Below, in pieces: positions 45,794-55,738 of a stretch of 64,000 nt of DNA (positions are counted from its first letter, which is position 1; each line of letters opens with the position of its first letter). Under the pieces are notes generated by a model, which did not search any database, had not been told where the DNA came from, and worked only from the letters and a program-made list of their open reading frames with translations. The DNA comes from Glaesserella sp041814905 (GTDB lineage: Bacteria > Pseudomonadota > Gammaproteobacteria > Enterobacterales > Pasteurellaceae), in assembly GCF_041814905.1 (NCBI RefSeq), contig NZ_JBGXYA010000015.1, positions 18,411 through 82,410 of the forward strand. Reading direction: 5' to 3'. A program made the position numbers and the translations under genes.

Positions 45794-47551
45794 CTACTTT
45801 AAGCCAACATCGGTACTCAGAGAAAAATAGGGTCTGATTTTTGATATCGCCGGTTGATTGAGTAAGAAATTATCCGGCTGATAACCAAAACTATATACTT
45901 TCATTTTAGGTAAATTAGCCATCCACGTACTTAATTCATCATCGGAGATTGCTTTCTGTGTGCCTTTATCAATTGTTTGCAATTCAAATACCAATTTAGC
46001 TTTAGGTGCTAATTCAAGTGTTTGTTTTACAAGATTATCTATCCATTTTTGGGCGTCACGAGCCGATATATTGTTATTATTTACCGAATAGGGTGCGACC
46101 ATAATGACGTTGAATCCCTCATTTGCATTAATCACATCACTTAAATTTTGTGAAGGTATCAAAGACATATTGATTGCTCTTGCTGTTTTAAGTCTTTCCT
46201 CACCGCCTAATGCGAAAGGTGTTACAACATTTTTGAGTGTTTTTGTTAGCTCTGGATTTCCATTTGTACTTGCTGCAATGGTATCGCCTTGAAAGAAAAT
46301 ACCGTCAAATTTACTGTAAAACGATAAATCTTTATAAATAGACTTGATTGTGGCTAGCTTATTTTGTTGTTCTAAAGCAAACGCAGATTCTGGCATCCAA
46401 GCGTAAACTTCAACTTCTGCTCTTGTTCTTAATGCCCATGCGACATAACTGAAAATATCAGCCCGAACAGGTAGATATTGATTTTTGAAATACAATGCAT
46501 CTGCCATACCGTCATTATTTGCGTCAGAGAACGCCTGCAGATAGACCGCAGTGATTCCGTATTGATGCATACGTTCTACTAATACATCAACATTTTGTTG
46601 TAATTTTGTCGGATTAGGATCATATATTTCATCCAGTTTGATACGAACAGTACGTTGTACATCCGATTTGTCGGTTTTTTGTTCTAAATATTTTGAAATT
46701 GTACTGATAGATGTTTCGGTATCGAGTAACAGACGACCTACATGTGGGTCATCTGGGGTATTCACTTTGGTTTCTCTTAATGAAAAATGCGATAGGAAAC
46801 CGGCCTGTTTAGCAATATCTACGGCTTCATCGGTAAATTGACCGTAAGGCCAAATCATAATTCGTGGTGCAACACCTAGGTTTGTTTTTAAAACTTGATA
46901 AGAGCGTTGAAAATCTTTTTTCAATCTTGCACGATACTCTTCAACAGTTTCATATTTATTATTCTTATATTGAGGAGCAATAACTGCCGGTAAGCTACTG
47001 CCTGCCGGATTCGCTTTAACACCATAGTGCATATTGTCAGTATGTGACGCAATTTCGATTAATCCACTGTTTTGCATTTCACGCAATTGTGCCCAGCTTA
47101 AAAATGCTTTACGATCAAGTTGTACTTTACCATAATTGATTTTTTTATTAGCCGGAGTATTAATCCAATCTGTTACAATGGCATAGACCGCAGGGTAGTT
47201 ATACGCTTTCAATAGCGGATAAATTACTGTGTAGAAACTTTCATAACCATCATCGAATGTGAGTAATACGGCTTTTTCCGGTAATGGCGCTCCTCCGTTT
47301 TTGGCATCTAAGATTTGTTGCCAGCTTACAGGAGTATAGCCGTTATGTTTTAGCCAGTTGAAGTGGTTAACTAACGTTTGTACCGTCATCGTTTGTGGAT
47401 AATATTCCTGTTCATTAATTGAAATACTTTCATCCACAATATTGTGGTAGCACAATACGCCAAACTCATTTTTTGACGCAAATGCCAAAGTACTTGTGAA
47501 CGTCAAAATCACTAAGTACATGATTTTCTTAATATATCTTTTTAACATCAT
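45794..47551 (-). CDS. pgaB: Poly-GlcNAc N-deacetylase PgaB
   Basis: 585 residues from the ATG at 47551 (a second ATG follows at once). CE4 deacetylase domain (about 30-290): LCYHNIVD, LLTFDDGYESFY (metal Asp), IASHTDNMHYG (metal His), WPYGQ. C-terminal GH13-like domain (about 300-580) with YLQAFSDANNDG and FDGIFFQGD. Removes some acetyl groups so the chain can be exported by PgaA. E. coli PgaB is a lipoprotein, but here the signal ends AFA-SK with no cysteine, so it is probably soluble in the periplasm or held by its signal. Confidence 0.95.
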   Translation of the reverse strand: MMLKRYIKKIMYLVILTFTSTLAFASKNEFGVLCYHNIVDESISINEQEYYPQTMTVQTLVNHFNWLKHNGYTPVSWQQILDAKNGGAPLPEKAVLLTFDDGYESFYTVIYPLLKAYNYPAVYAIVTDWINTPANKKINYGKVQLDRKAFLSWAQLREMQNSGLIEIASHTDNMHYGVKANPAGSSLPAVIAPQYKNNKYETVEEYRARLKKDFQRSYQVLKTNLGVAPRIMIWPYGQFTDEAVDIAKQAGFLSHFSLRETKVNTPDDPHVGRLLLDTETSISTISKYLEQKTDKSDVQRTVRIKLDEIYDPNPTKLQQNVDVLVERMHQYGITAVYLQAFSDANNDGMADALYFKNQYLPVRADIFSYVAWALRTRAEVEVYAWMPESAFALEQQNKLATIKSIYKDLSFYSKFDGIFFQGDTIAASTNGNPELTKTLKNVVTPFALGGEERLKTARAINMSLIPSQNLSDVINANEGFNVIMVAPYSVNNNNISARDAQKWIDNLVKQTLELAPKAKLVFELQTIDKGTQKAISDDELSTWMANLPKMKVYSFGYQPDNFLLNQPAISKIRPYFSLSTDVGLK

Positions 47552-47586
47552 TATATTCCTAAAATAATTCCTCAAAGAGCGCTTTA

Positions 47587-50001
47587 CTAGAAGTAAACGG
47601 AAAAGTCTGTTTTAATAAAATTATTGAATTCAGGGGAACCGTCATAAACGGATTTTTTGCGTCCTAATTCATAAGAAATATTAACTTTCTTGCCTAAACG
47701 CCACTCATGACCGTAAGAGATCGACCAAGTTTTTTGGCTTGCGTAATCATCTTGCCAATAGCGACCAATTCCACTTCTGAGGTGATGGGTTAAATACATC
47801 TTATGATCAAAAGGTTGGAAATAAGATAAATCAAAGCTGCCTTCTGCAAATTGATCTTTCAGCGGATTATAATAATAAGCTGATGGTGTTCGCTTATTAC
47901 GTTGTAATGACCAGAACACATTACTGTCTAAATTCCAACGATCATGCTTAAATACATTAAAATTAGAATATAACGACAAACTCTTACGTAAGTTACCGTC
48001 ATCAAATTTCATTCCGTTTGCCGCAACTGAAACGTTGAATGCATTAGAATAAGTGTAATTGACTGAAAATCCTAAATCTTTAGTGTATACGTTTTGATAG
48101 ATGGCCTTAACCGGCGTATTACTGCCATTAATATTACCGTTTAAATTGAAACGCCAATGTTGATTAAAGCGATATGAGGTATCTAAGGAAAAATAAGATT
48201 TCTCATTTAATTTAATCCCTTTACCCATTTCCGTTTTTACGGTTAACGGATAGAAATTTAATTGTGCACCGACACCAAGTCGTGACTGTTTAAAATCAAT
48301 GTTGTCATCAGGTGATTTACTGGTTAAATGGTGCAAGTAAACTTCATGCCCGTCTTTAGTTTTTGGAGAATAGAGATAGTATTCTTGCTGGTTTTCGTTT
48401 GGTTTACCCGCCGGTGAAGTGCGATGATAAACATCGGCAGAGGCAACAAAACGAGCTGATTTTGCTTGTTCGTACTGATCAACCACATATTTTGCAGCAT
48501 GTTTTTCTTCTGCTGTTAGACTATTGATAATTGAACTTGCGGTTTTCCAATCATTTAGACTTAATGCAATATTGGCTCGAGTTACTTCAGCCCAACGGGA
48601 ATTGGTGCCCAAAGTAGCAACAGCACGATCCACCCAAGTGAGGGCATCATCGCCGCGCATTCTGCTATTTTCGAGCTCTGCTTTACGTAACATTATCCAA
48701 GCATCTCCAGGCGTTTGTGCTAAACGTTCATCGATTAATTGATGTGCTTCGGATAATTTTCCTCGCCAAGCAAGTAAGTTCACTTTGCTTAGGAAATAAG
48801 CATCAAAGTTAGAGTTTTTGACTTTTCTTGAATGTGTAAAATCTGAAATATATGCAGGCGGCTCAGAAACATGATTAACTAAATACTGTTTCGCCTGATC
48901 AAATTTAGCCATATCGCTCAATGTATTGACAATCTTGATACCCAATTCGAAAGGCACTTCCTGTTTTTGTTGCACATAATGCTCTTCAATTTGTTTATAC
49001 ATACTTAACGCTTTGAAAGGAGAACCGGAATGCAATAAATAATCTGCGTAAGCTTCTTTTACGAAAAGCGGCATATCCGGATTCAATTGTTGTAATTGCG
49101 CATAAGCTTTTTCAACATCTGAGTCGTTATGGAGTTTTGATGAAATCACCACCATATCGCGTAACACTTGAACTTTTAACTCATCATTCTCGGTTTCGGA
49201 TAGCTGATTATTTACTTCATCAAGCATTTTATAGGCGGTTTCCATTTGCTCGCGTGTAGAAGCAACGCGATATAAACGAATAGCTTCATCATGTAAAAAC
49301 CATAAACGATCGTGCTCGTTAAATAAATCAGGATAAGTAGCAATTAAATTTGTTTGTAACGTAGACATATTTAATTGTGCAGCTAAACGATATATTTTTT
49401 TAGCAAGTTCGGTATCCGACGGATTTTTTTCTAATTCTCTATTTAATCGATCTAAACGGGTTGTTAAAGGCTCGCTGCTTTCTAGAAAATAGGCATAAAC
49501 TTCGTTATATTGTTCGTCTTCACCAAATTGGGATTTATATTTTGCTAAATATTTTTTAGCAACCTCAAATTTAGCCATTTCAGTTGTGATTAAAGAGGTC
49601 CCTAATAATCCGTTAGGGTTATCCGGTTGCACTTCGGTTAATTGAGTGTAGAAAGCAAGAGATGCGCCACGTTGCCCTTCATTACGAGCGGCTTTGGCAA
49701 GGTGTTCTAATTCATTTGCAGAGTAGTCAGTCACTTGACATTCCTTGCAAAGCTCCAAGGCTTCAGTGTTTCTGCCTTGGCGCACAAGCAATGTAATTAA
49801 ATCGTCACGTACTTTATGGTCTAAAGTATTTCGATATAATTCGGCAAGTTTTTCGGTCCCGATGCGTAATTGTTCATCATTCATTCGGGAGTAGTGAATA
49901 ATACCCTCACGTAGTTGATCAGTGGTTGATGCTACGGCTCCTTGTGGGTAATAGGTTATTGCGAGTAAGACGCTAAATAAATTAAATTTAAAGTTTTTCA
50001 C
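47587..50001 (-). CDS. pgaA: Poly-GlcNAc outer-membrane export porin PgaA
   Basis: 804 residues. Signal peptide to about VAS; TPR-rich periplasmic half (residues about 35-510, many repeated helix pairs such as GNTEALELCKECQVT-like segment seen as NTEALELCKECQV), then a C-terminal beta-barrel (about 520-804) ending in DFSVYF with a terminal Phe. Exports deacetylated poly-GlcNAc. First gene of pgaABCD; pgaB starts 35 bases after it. Confidence 0.95.
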   Translation of the reverse strand: MKNFKFNLFSVLLAITYYPQGAVASTTDQLREGIIHYSRMNDEQLRIGTEKLAELYRNTLDHKVRDDLITLLVRQGRNTEALELCKECQVTDYSANELEHLAKAARNEGQRGASLAFYTQLTEVQPDNPNGLLGTSLITTEMAKFEVAKKYLAKYKSQFGEDEQYNEVYAYFLESSEPLTTRLDRLNRELEKNPSDTELAKKIYRLAAQLNMSTLQTNLIATYPDLFNEHDRLWFLHDEAIRLYRVASTREQMETAYKMLDEVNNQLSETENDELKVQVLRDMVVISSKLHNDSDVEKAYAQLQQLNPDMPLFVKEAYADYLLHSGSPFKALSMYKQIEEHYVQQKQEVPFELGIKIVNTLSDMAKFDQAKQYLVNHVSEPPAYISDFTHSRKVKNSNFDAYFLSKVNLLAWRGKLSEAHQLIDERLAQTPGDAWIMLRKAELENSRMRGDDALTWVDRAVATLGTNSRWAEVTRANIALSLNDWKTASSIINSLTAEEKHAAKYVVDQYEQAKSARFVASADVYHRTSPAGKPNENQQEYYLYSPKTKDGHEVYLHHLTSKSPDDNIDFKQSRLGVGAQLNFYPLTVKTEMGKGIKLNEKSYFSLDTSYRFNQHWRFNLNGNINGSNTPVKAIYQNVYTKDLGFSVNYTYSNAFNVSVAANGMKFDDGNLRKSLSLYSNFNVFKHDRWNLDSNVFWSLQRNKRTPSAYYYNPLKDQFAEGSFDLSYFQPFDHKMYLTHHLRSGIGRYWQDDYASQKTWSISYGHEWRLGKKVNISYELGRKKSVYDGSPEFNNFIKTDFSVYF

Positions 50002-50153
50002 TATGGTTTTCCCATTTTAATTGTAATAAAAAAAGAGATAAAAATTATCTTGATTATATTAACACTAATATAAATATTGGCTTTGTGAATATACTTTTCT
50101 TTAATCTTTTTTGCTTTTCTTTAAAAACTTAAATAAATATTTAAATACGTAAA

Positions 50154-50223
50154 TTTAGCATAAATATTTAGCTTAAGATTTAGCAATAATATCTAGCAAG
50201 ATTTTTTAGCTATATTATTTAGC
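50154..50223 (+). repeat. Six TTTAGC motifs spaced 12-13 bases
   Basis: Copies start at 50154, 50167, 50179, 50192 (TCTAGC), 50205 and 50218. The intervals are 13, 12, 13, 13 and 13. The unit reads TTTAGC followed by seven A/T-rich bases. It lies between the divergent pgaA and pflA genes, so it is placed to bind a regulator of either. Confidence 0.75.
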
Positions 50224-50318
50224 AAGCATTGATGTTTTATAACAAATAAGAATCCTTTGTATCAGATACCAAAATAGAAAATTTATTTTCATCTTACCCT
50301 GAAACTCCGGATGTTTTT

Positions 50319-50327
50319 TGCTACAAT
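50319..50327 (+). promoter_or_regulatory. Extended -10 promoter of pflA
   Basis: TGCTACAAT, an extended -10; no good -35 at the usual distance. The identical 9-mer stands before the cargo operon at 59484. Confidence 0.6.
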
Positions 50328-50360
50328 CTATACGTTTATTGATTGCTTAAAGGATTAATT

Positions 50361-51101
50361 ATGACAGTTTTAGCGCGTTATCATTCTTACGAATCCTGCG
50401 GTACCGTTGATGGTCCGGGTATTCGTTTTATCCTTTTTTTACAAGGCTGTTTAATGCGTTGTAAATATTGCCATAACCGTGACACTTGGGATCTTGATGG
50501 CGGGAAAGAGATTTCCGTTGAAGATCTCATGAAAGAAGTCGTGAGTTATAAACATTTTATGCGTGCAACCGGTGGCGGTGTGACCGCATCAGGTGGTGAA
50601 GCTGTATTACAGATGGAGTTTGTTCGCGATTGGTTTCGAGCTTGTAAAGCAGAGGGGATTGATACCTGCTTGGATACCAATGGTTTTGTGCGTAATTATT
50701 CGCCTGTTGTTGATGAAATGCTCGATGTCACGGATTTAGTGATGCTGGATCTTAAAGAGCTGAACGAAGAAGTGCATAAAGATCTTATCGGTGTGTCCAA
50801 TAAACGTACGCTCGACTTTGCCCGTTATTTACAAAAGCGTAATCAACGAACTTGGATTCGTTATGTCGTTGTACCGGGATATACCGATTCCGATGCCGAT
50901 GTGCATTTACTCGGTCAATTTATTCAAGGTATGGAAAATATCGAAAAAGTAGAATTGCTGCCGTATCACCGTTTAGGAGCCCATAAATGGGAAACGCTCG
51001 GGTATGAATATGAATTGAAAGACGTTGAACCGCCGACTAAAGAATCGTTGGAACATATCAAAGGAATTATTGAAAGCTACGGTCACACAGTAAAATATTG
51101 A
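50361..51101 (+). CDS. pflA: Pyruvate formate-lyase activating enzyme
   Basis: 246 residues from the ATG at 50361 (AAAGGA upstream). Radical-SAM cluster motif CLMRCKYCHNRDTW near 30 and ASGGEAVLQ for SAM. Makes the glycyl radical of PflB. In most relatives pflA follows pflB directly; here 7.8 kb intervene. A facing-USS terminator follows. Confidence 0.96.
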   Translation: MTVLARYHSYESCGTVDGPGIRFILFLQGCLMRCKYCHNRDTWDLDGGKEISVEDLMKEVVSYKHFMRATGGGVTASGGEAVLQMEFVRDWFRACKAEGIDTCLDTNGFVRNYSPVVDEMLDVTDLVMLDLKELNEEVHKDLIGVSNKRTLDFARYLQKRNQRTWIRYVVVPGYTDSDADVHLLGQFIQGMENIEKVELLPYHRLGAHKWETLGYEYELKDVEPPTKESLEHIKGIIESYGHTVKY

Positions 51102-51114
51102 TGTTTTAATCGGA

Positions 51115-51178
51115 ACAAGCGGTCAGTTTCAGTGGATAATTTGCAAAAAATTCGTTGAAACTGACCGCTTGTCGTTTT
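51115..51178 (+). terminator. Facing-USS terminator after pflA
   Basis: 16-base perfect arms (51115-51130 / 51157-51172), then TCGTTTTTC. Confidence 0.8.
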
Positions 51179-51255
51179 TCCCCTTGATATTTCGCAAAAA
51201 TTCCCCAAACTATGCCTCGTTTTATGTTGAACTTACGCAATAAATAGGAAAAAAA

Positions 51256-53286
51256 ATGTCGAATCCACTTTTAGATCTTGCAGCATTACCGAAATTCTCA
51301 CAAATTAAACCCGAACATATCCAACCGGCGATTAGCCAATTAATTCAAGACTGCCAAACAACGATTGAACAAGTCGCTCAAATCGAGAATCCGACTTGGG
51401 AAAATTTTTATCTACCGCAAGCTGTCAGTGGCGACAAACTATCACGAGCGTGGTCTCCGGTTGCGCATTTAAATGCGGTTAAAAATAGTCCTGAGCTACG
51501 AGAAGCTTATCAAGCTTGTTTGCCGTTACTTTCCGAATACAGCACTTGGGTCGGGCAACATCAAGGCTTATACCAAGGCTATGTTAAACTTAAAAACAGT
51601 CCTGAATTTGCCGATTATTCCGTAGCGAAAAAGAAAGCGATTGAAAACAGTTTGCGCGATTTTGAGCTTTCGGGAATTTCTCTGCCGGCAGATAAACAAC
51701 AACGCTACGGCGAAATCTCAATGCGCTTATCTGAGCTTAGCTCGCAATTCAGCAACAATGTGCTGGATGCCACAATGGGGTGGGACATTGTGATTGAAAA
51801 TGAAGACGAACTGAAAGGTTTGCCGGAGTCTGCGCTAGAGGCGGCAAAGCTTTCGGCACAAAGTAAAGAAAAAAGCGGTTATCGTTTTACCCTTGAGTTC
51901 CCAAGCTATCTGCCGGTAATGACCTATTGTGAAAATCGTGATTTACGTGAGCAAATGTACCAAGCTTACAATACTCGTGCTTCCGATCAAGGTGTAAATG
52001 CCGGAAAGTGGGACAACTCCGCAATAATGGCAGAACAGTTGGAATTGCGTTTGGAACTGGCGCAATTACTCGGGTTTAATACCTATGCTGATTACTCTTT
52101 AGCAACCAAAATGGCAGAAAATTCACAGCAAGTCATTGATTTTTTAGAAGATTTGGCTAATCGTTCAAAAGCACAAGGTGAGAAAGAATTGGCAGAGCTA
52201 CGAGCGTTTGCGGAAAAAACGTTCGGTATGACCGATTTGCAACCGTGGGATATTGCTTTTTACAGCGAAAAACAAAAACAGGCATTATATGCGATTAACG
52301 ATGAAGCATTACGCCCTTATTTCCCTGAAGAACGTGTGCTATCAGGTTTATTTGAACTGATTAGACGTATTTTCGGTATGCGTGTTGAAGAACAAAAAGA
52401 TTTCGACACTTACCATGCGGATGTTCGTTTTTTCAATATTTTTGATGAAACCGACCGCTTGCGCGGTTCGTTCTATCTTGATTTATATGCGCGTGAAAAT
52501 AAACGTGGCGGGGCGTGGATGGATGATTGCGTTAACCAAAAACGTTTGGCTGACGGCTCTTTGCAAAAACCGGTTGCTTATTTAACCTGTAACTTTAACA
52601 AGCCAATAGGCGATAAACCGGCATTATTTACTCACGATGAAGTGACAACCTTATTCCACGAATTTGGTCACGGCATTCATCATATGTTGACAGAAATTGA
52701 TGTCGGCGATGTTGCCGGTATTAACGGTGTGCCGTGGGATGCGGTAGAACTGCCGAGCCAATTCTTAGAAAATTGGTGTTGGGAAGAAGAGGCGTTGGCG
52801 TTTATTTCCGGTCATTATCAAACGGGCGAACCGTTACCGAAAGAAAAATTAACCCAATTGTTGAAAGCGAAAAATTACCAAGCGGCTATGTTTGTGCTAC
52901 GCCAATTGGAATTCGGTTTGTTCGATTTCCGTTTACACTTAGCAACCCCGAAAGAAGGAATGGTGATGGAAATCTTAAAAGCGGTGAAAGCGCAAGTCGC
53001 GTTAGTCGAAATTCCGACGTATGTTCGCACTCCGCATGCGTTTAGCCATATTTTTGCCGGCGGCTATGCGGCGGGTTATTACAGCTATTTATGGGCGGAA
53101 GTGCTGTCTGCCGATGCGTATTCCCGCTTTGAAGAAGAGGGGATTTTCAATCGTGCGGTCGGTCAATCTTTCTTGGATCACATCTTAACTCGTGGCGGTT
53201 CTGAAGAGCCGATGGTGCTGTTTGAACGTTTCCGCGGGCGTAAACCGACCTTAGATGCGTTATTAAAACACAAAGGTATTGCGTAA
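51256..53286 (+). CDS. prlC: Oligopeptidase A (M3 metallopeptidase)
   Basis: 676 residues, full length (E. coli 680). Zinc motif FHEFGHGIHHML (HExxH) near 470 and the distant Glu in WDAVELPSQFLENW. Cytoplasmic peptidase that clears signal peptides and short peptides. AGGAAA ribosome site. Starts 154 bases after pflA. Confidence 0.96.
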   Translation: MSNPLLDLAALPKFSQIKPEHIQPAISQLIQDCQTTIEQVAQIENPTWENFYLPQAVSGDKLSRAWSPVAHLNAVKNSPELREAYQACLPLLSEYSTWVGQHQGLYQGYVKLKNSPEFADYSVAKKKAIENSLRDFELSGISLPADKQQRYGEISMRLSELSSQFSNNVLDATMGWDIVIENEDELKGLPESALEAAKLSAQSKEKSGYRFTLEFPSYLPVMTYCENRDLREQMYQAYNTRASDQGVNAGKWDNSAIMAEQLELRLELAQLLGFNTYADYSLATKMAENSQQVIDFLEDLANRSKAQGEKELAELRAFAEKTFGMTDLQPWDIAFYSEKQKQALYAINDEALRPYFPEERVLSGLFELIRRIFGMRVEEQKDFDTYHADVRFFNIFDETDRLRGSFYLDLYARENKRGGAWMDDCVNQKRLADGSLQKPVAYLTCNFNKPIGDKPALFTHDEVTTLFHEFGHGIHHMLTEIDVGDVAGINGVPWDAVELPSQFLENWCWEEEALAFISGHYQTGEPLPKEKLTQLLKAKNYQAAMFVLRQLEFGLFDFRLHLATPKEGMVMEILKAVKAQVALVEIPTYVRTPHAFSHIFAGGYAAGYYSYLWAEVLSADAYSRFEEEGIFNRAVGQSFLDHILTRGGSEEPMVLFERFRGRKPTLDALLKHKGIA

Positions 53287-53574
53287 TCGTTTAATACTTT
53301 GTTTTCAAACAAAATTTTTATGGGAGCGGAGATGTTCAACTGCATTAGCTTTACAACGTGAAAAGTGCAGAAATGAACCAAACGGGATTAAGATACCTAA
53401 CAATGTTTTTAACGAGCGTTTTTACGCTCGTTTTTCTTTTCTTTTCAATACTAAATCGCTAGAATTTGCCAAATTATGTAACACGCCTATCGGGCGTACT
53501 CAAATTGGCAATCGGTTATTTTTGCAAAATTTTTCCTCAAACCGACCGCTTGTATTGCTTTAAAAGGAAGTGTC
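53287..53574. other. Intergenic region prlC-pheA
   Basis: 288 bases: terminator at 53411-53440, an extended USS reading leftward (53518-53555) and the pheA ribosome site. I see no pheA leader peptide rich in phenylalanine. Confidence 0.55.
53411..53440 (+). terminator. Intrinsic terminator after prlC
   Basis: Stem AACGAGCG / CGCTCGTT followed by TTTCTTTT. Confidence 0.8.
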
Positions 53575-54732
53575 ATGTCTTTAGAACTCTCAGAAATTCG
53601 TCAGCGGATTACTCAAGTAGATCGCAACCTACTCAAACTGCTTTCCGAACGTCATCGTTTAGCTTTTGATGTTGTGCGCAGTAAAGAGGTTACCCAAAAA
53701 CCGTTGCGTGATGTTGAACGTGAAAAACAGTTATTGCAAGAGTTGGTTAATTATGCGGAAGCGGAGAATTATCAGCTTGATCCACAATATATTACCCAGA
53801 TTTTTCAACGTATTATTGAAGATTCTGTGCTCACTCAACAGAATTATTTACAGAATAAGCTGAACGAAATTAAAGAGCAGAACATTTCCGTGGCGTTTTT
53901 AGGCATGCGCGGTTCTTATTCGCATTTGGCGGCTCGTCAGTTCGCCAAAAATTATCAAGAATCACTGATTGAACTGAGCTGTGAGTCTTTTGATGATGTG
54001 TTTAATAAAGTTAAAAACGGGGAAGCGGATTACGGCGTATTACCGCTGGAAAACACCACATCCGGTTCAATTAATGAAGTGTACGATTTATTACAAACTA
54101 CCGATTTATCATTAGTCGGTGAATTGGCTTATCAAATCAAACATTGTGTATTGGCACCGCAAATGGTGGATTTATCCGAAATTGATACTATTTATACCCA
54201 TCCGCAGCCGGCGCAGCAGTGTAGCCAATTTATTCAGAGCTTGGATAAAGTTCATGTCAGATATTGTGAGAGCAGCTCTCATGCGATGCAGATGGTTGCG
54301 CGTTTAAATGAACGCCATTGCGTGGCGTTAGGCAACGAAGACGGCGGCAAATTATATGGTTTGGAAGTGATTAAAACCGATATCGCCAACCAGCCGAACA
54401 ATATCACGCGTTTTATCGTATTAGCGAAAGAACCGGTGAATGTTTCGCCGCAAGTGCAGACTAAAACGTTATTATTAATGAGAACAACCCAACAGGCCGG
54501 CGCTCTGGTCGATGCGTTGTCAGTCTTCAAGACGCACGATATTCGTATGACTAAACTGGAATCCCGCCCGATTTACGGCACGCCGTGGGAAGAGATGTTT
54601 TACATTGAATGTCAAGCAAACATCCATTCCGAAAACACGCAAAAAGCCTTGGCGGAACTTGAACAGGTCACCACTTATTTAAAAGTATTGGGCTGCTATC
54701 CGAGTGAAATTATTGAGCCGGTGAGATTGTAG
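53575..54732 (+). CDS. pheA: Chorismate mutase / prephenate dehydratase (P-protein)
   Basis: 385 residues. AroQ chorismate mutase (1-90: RITQVDRNLLKLLSERHRLA), prephenate dehydratase (about 105-285: VAFLGMRGSYSHLAA, GEADYGVLPLENTTSGSINE) and a C-terminal ACT domain with the Phe-binding TKLESRP. Makes phenylpyruvate from chorismate, with feedback by phenylalanine. Monocistronic, with terminators on both sides. Confidence 0.97.
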   Translation: MSLELSEIRQRITQVDRNLLKLLSERHRLAFDVVRSKEVTQKPLRDVEREKQLLQELVNYAEAENYQLDPQYITQIFQRIIEDSVLTQQNYLQNKLNEIKEQNISVAFLGMRGSYSHLAARQFAKNYQESLIELSCESFDDVFNKVKNGEADYGVLPLENTTSGSINEVYDLLQTTDLSLVGELAYQIKHCVLAPQMVDLSEIDTIYTHPQPAQQCSQFIQSLDKVHVRYCESSSHAMQMVARLNERHCVALGNEDGGKLYGLEVIKTDIANQPNNITRFIVLAKEPVNVSPQVQTKTLLLMRTTQQAGALVDALSVFKTHDIRMTKLESRPIYGTPWEEMFYIECQANIHSENTQKALAELEQVTTYLKVLGCYPSEIIEPVRL

Positions 54733-54760
54733 TTTGCAATAAGTGGTTACTAAAGTGCGA

Positions 54761-54797
54761 TTGGCATGAGAGTATTCTCATGCCAATATTATTTTGT
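54761..54797 (+). terminator. Intrinsic terminator after pheA
   Basis: Stem TTGGCATGAGA / TCTCATGCCAA (54761-54786) followed by TATTATTTTG. Confidence 0.8.
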
Positions 54798-54978
54798 ATC
54801 GAGATAACGCATGAAGATACGGCATCCTTAGCACAATGTTCTGTAAACAAGCGGTCTTTTTCTCGGAATTTTTTGCAAAATTCGTGAGTGATGCGTTCGC
54901 TTGATTTTGACCGTAAGTGCAAAGGTTTTGACATCGTCAGAGAAACATAAACACACCGTCAGTATAGCGAAAAATACC

Positions 54979-55698
54979 ATGAAACCACCTTTTTCCTCAA
55001 AACGAGCATTCAATACCCGCGCAAAGAAGCCTGTACGTTCTTTTGACGACACTATCGTCTTGTTATTGAACAAACCTTATGATGTGTTGACTCAATTTAC
55101 GGACGAGCAACATCGCCAGACCTTAAAAGATTTTGTACCGATCCCAAATATTTATCCTGTCGGTCGTTTGGATCGCGATAGTGAAGGGCTGCTTTTACTC
55201 ACGAACAACGGTGAAATTCAACACCGTTTGGCAAACCCGAAATTTGACAAAGAGAAAATTTATTGGGTTCAGGTGGAAGGCGAACCGAACGAAGCTGATT
55301 TGGAAAAATTGCGTAAAGGCGTGGAATTAAAAGACGGTTTAACTAAGCCGGCAAAGGTCCGAAAAATCATGCCTCCTCCATTTAATTGGGTAACGGCACC
55401 GAAAATTCGTGAGCGTAAAACCATTCCGACTTCGTGGATTGAATTAGTGATTTCCGAAGGAAAAAACTGCCAAGTTCGGCGTATGACTGCGCATATCGGC
55501 TTTCCGACGTTACGTTTGATTCGAGTGGCGTTAGGCGGATTTTTGCTAAATGATCTTGCCCCCGGAGAGTATCGACGGCTAAATGATAGCGAAAAACGCA
55601 CGTTATATCGACAATTAGGGTTGCGTAAGGTCTGTGACGATTCACCCGATTCCGTTTACAAGCGGTCGGATTCATCGCATTTTTTGCAAATGAAGTGA
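54979..55698 (+). CDS. rluE: 23S rRNA pseudouridine synthase RluE
   Basis: 239 residues from the ATG at 54979. Core VLLLNKPYDVLTQFTDE and YPVGRLDRDSEGLLLLTN with the catalytic Asp are RluE-like; KNCQVRRMTAHIGFPTLRLI completes the fold. Modifies U2457 of 23S rRNA in E. coli. The last 15 codons are formed by an extended USS (YKRSDSSHFLQMK), so the tail may be recent. The 8.26-kb mobile element begins 42 bases after its stop. Confidence 0.92.
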   Translation: MKPPFSSKRAFNTRAKKPVRSFDDTIVLLLNKPYDVLTQFTDEQHRQTLKDFVPIPNIYPVGRLDRDSEGLLLLTNNGEIQHRLANPKFDKEKIYWVQVEGEPNEADLEKLRKGVELKDGLTKPAKVRKIMPPPFNWVTAPKIRERKTIPTSWIELVISEGKNCQVRRMTAHIGFPTLRLIRVALGGFLLNDLAPGEYRRLNDSEKRTLYRQLGLRKVCDDSPDSVYKRSDSSHFLQMK

Positions 55699-55738
55699 AA
55701 GATTTTTATGTTTAAAAAGAGTAAACTAATCGAAAATT

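Larger units (their letters stand above)
50002..50360. other. Long AT-rich intergenic region between pgaA and pflA
   Basis: 359 bases carrying both divergent promoters. Contains the TTTAGC array (50154-50223) and an extended -10 for pflA (50319-50327). No gene or further hairpin seen. Confidence 0.7.

Noticed and set aside
50154..50223. CRISPR array
   Set aside because: The repeated unit is only six bases with 7-base gaps, and no cas gene is present.
53337..53378. A 13-codon peptide frame after prlC
   Set aside because: No ribosome site or family; too short to support.
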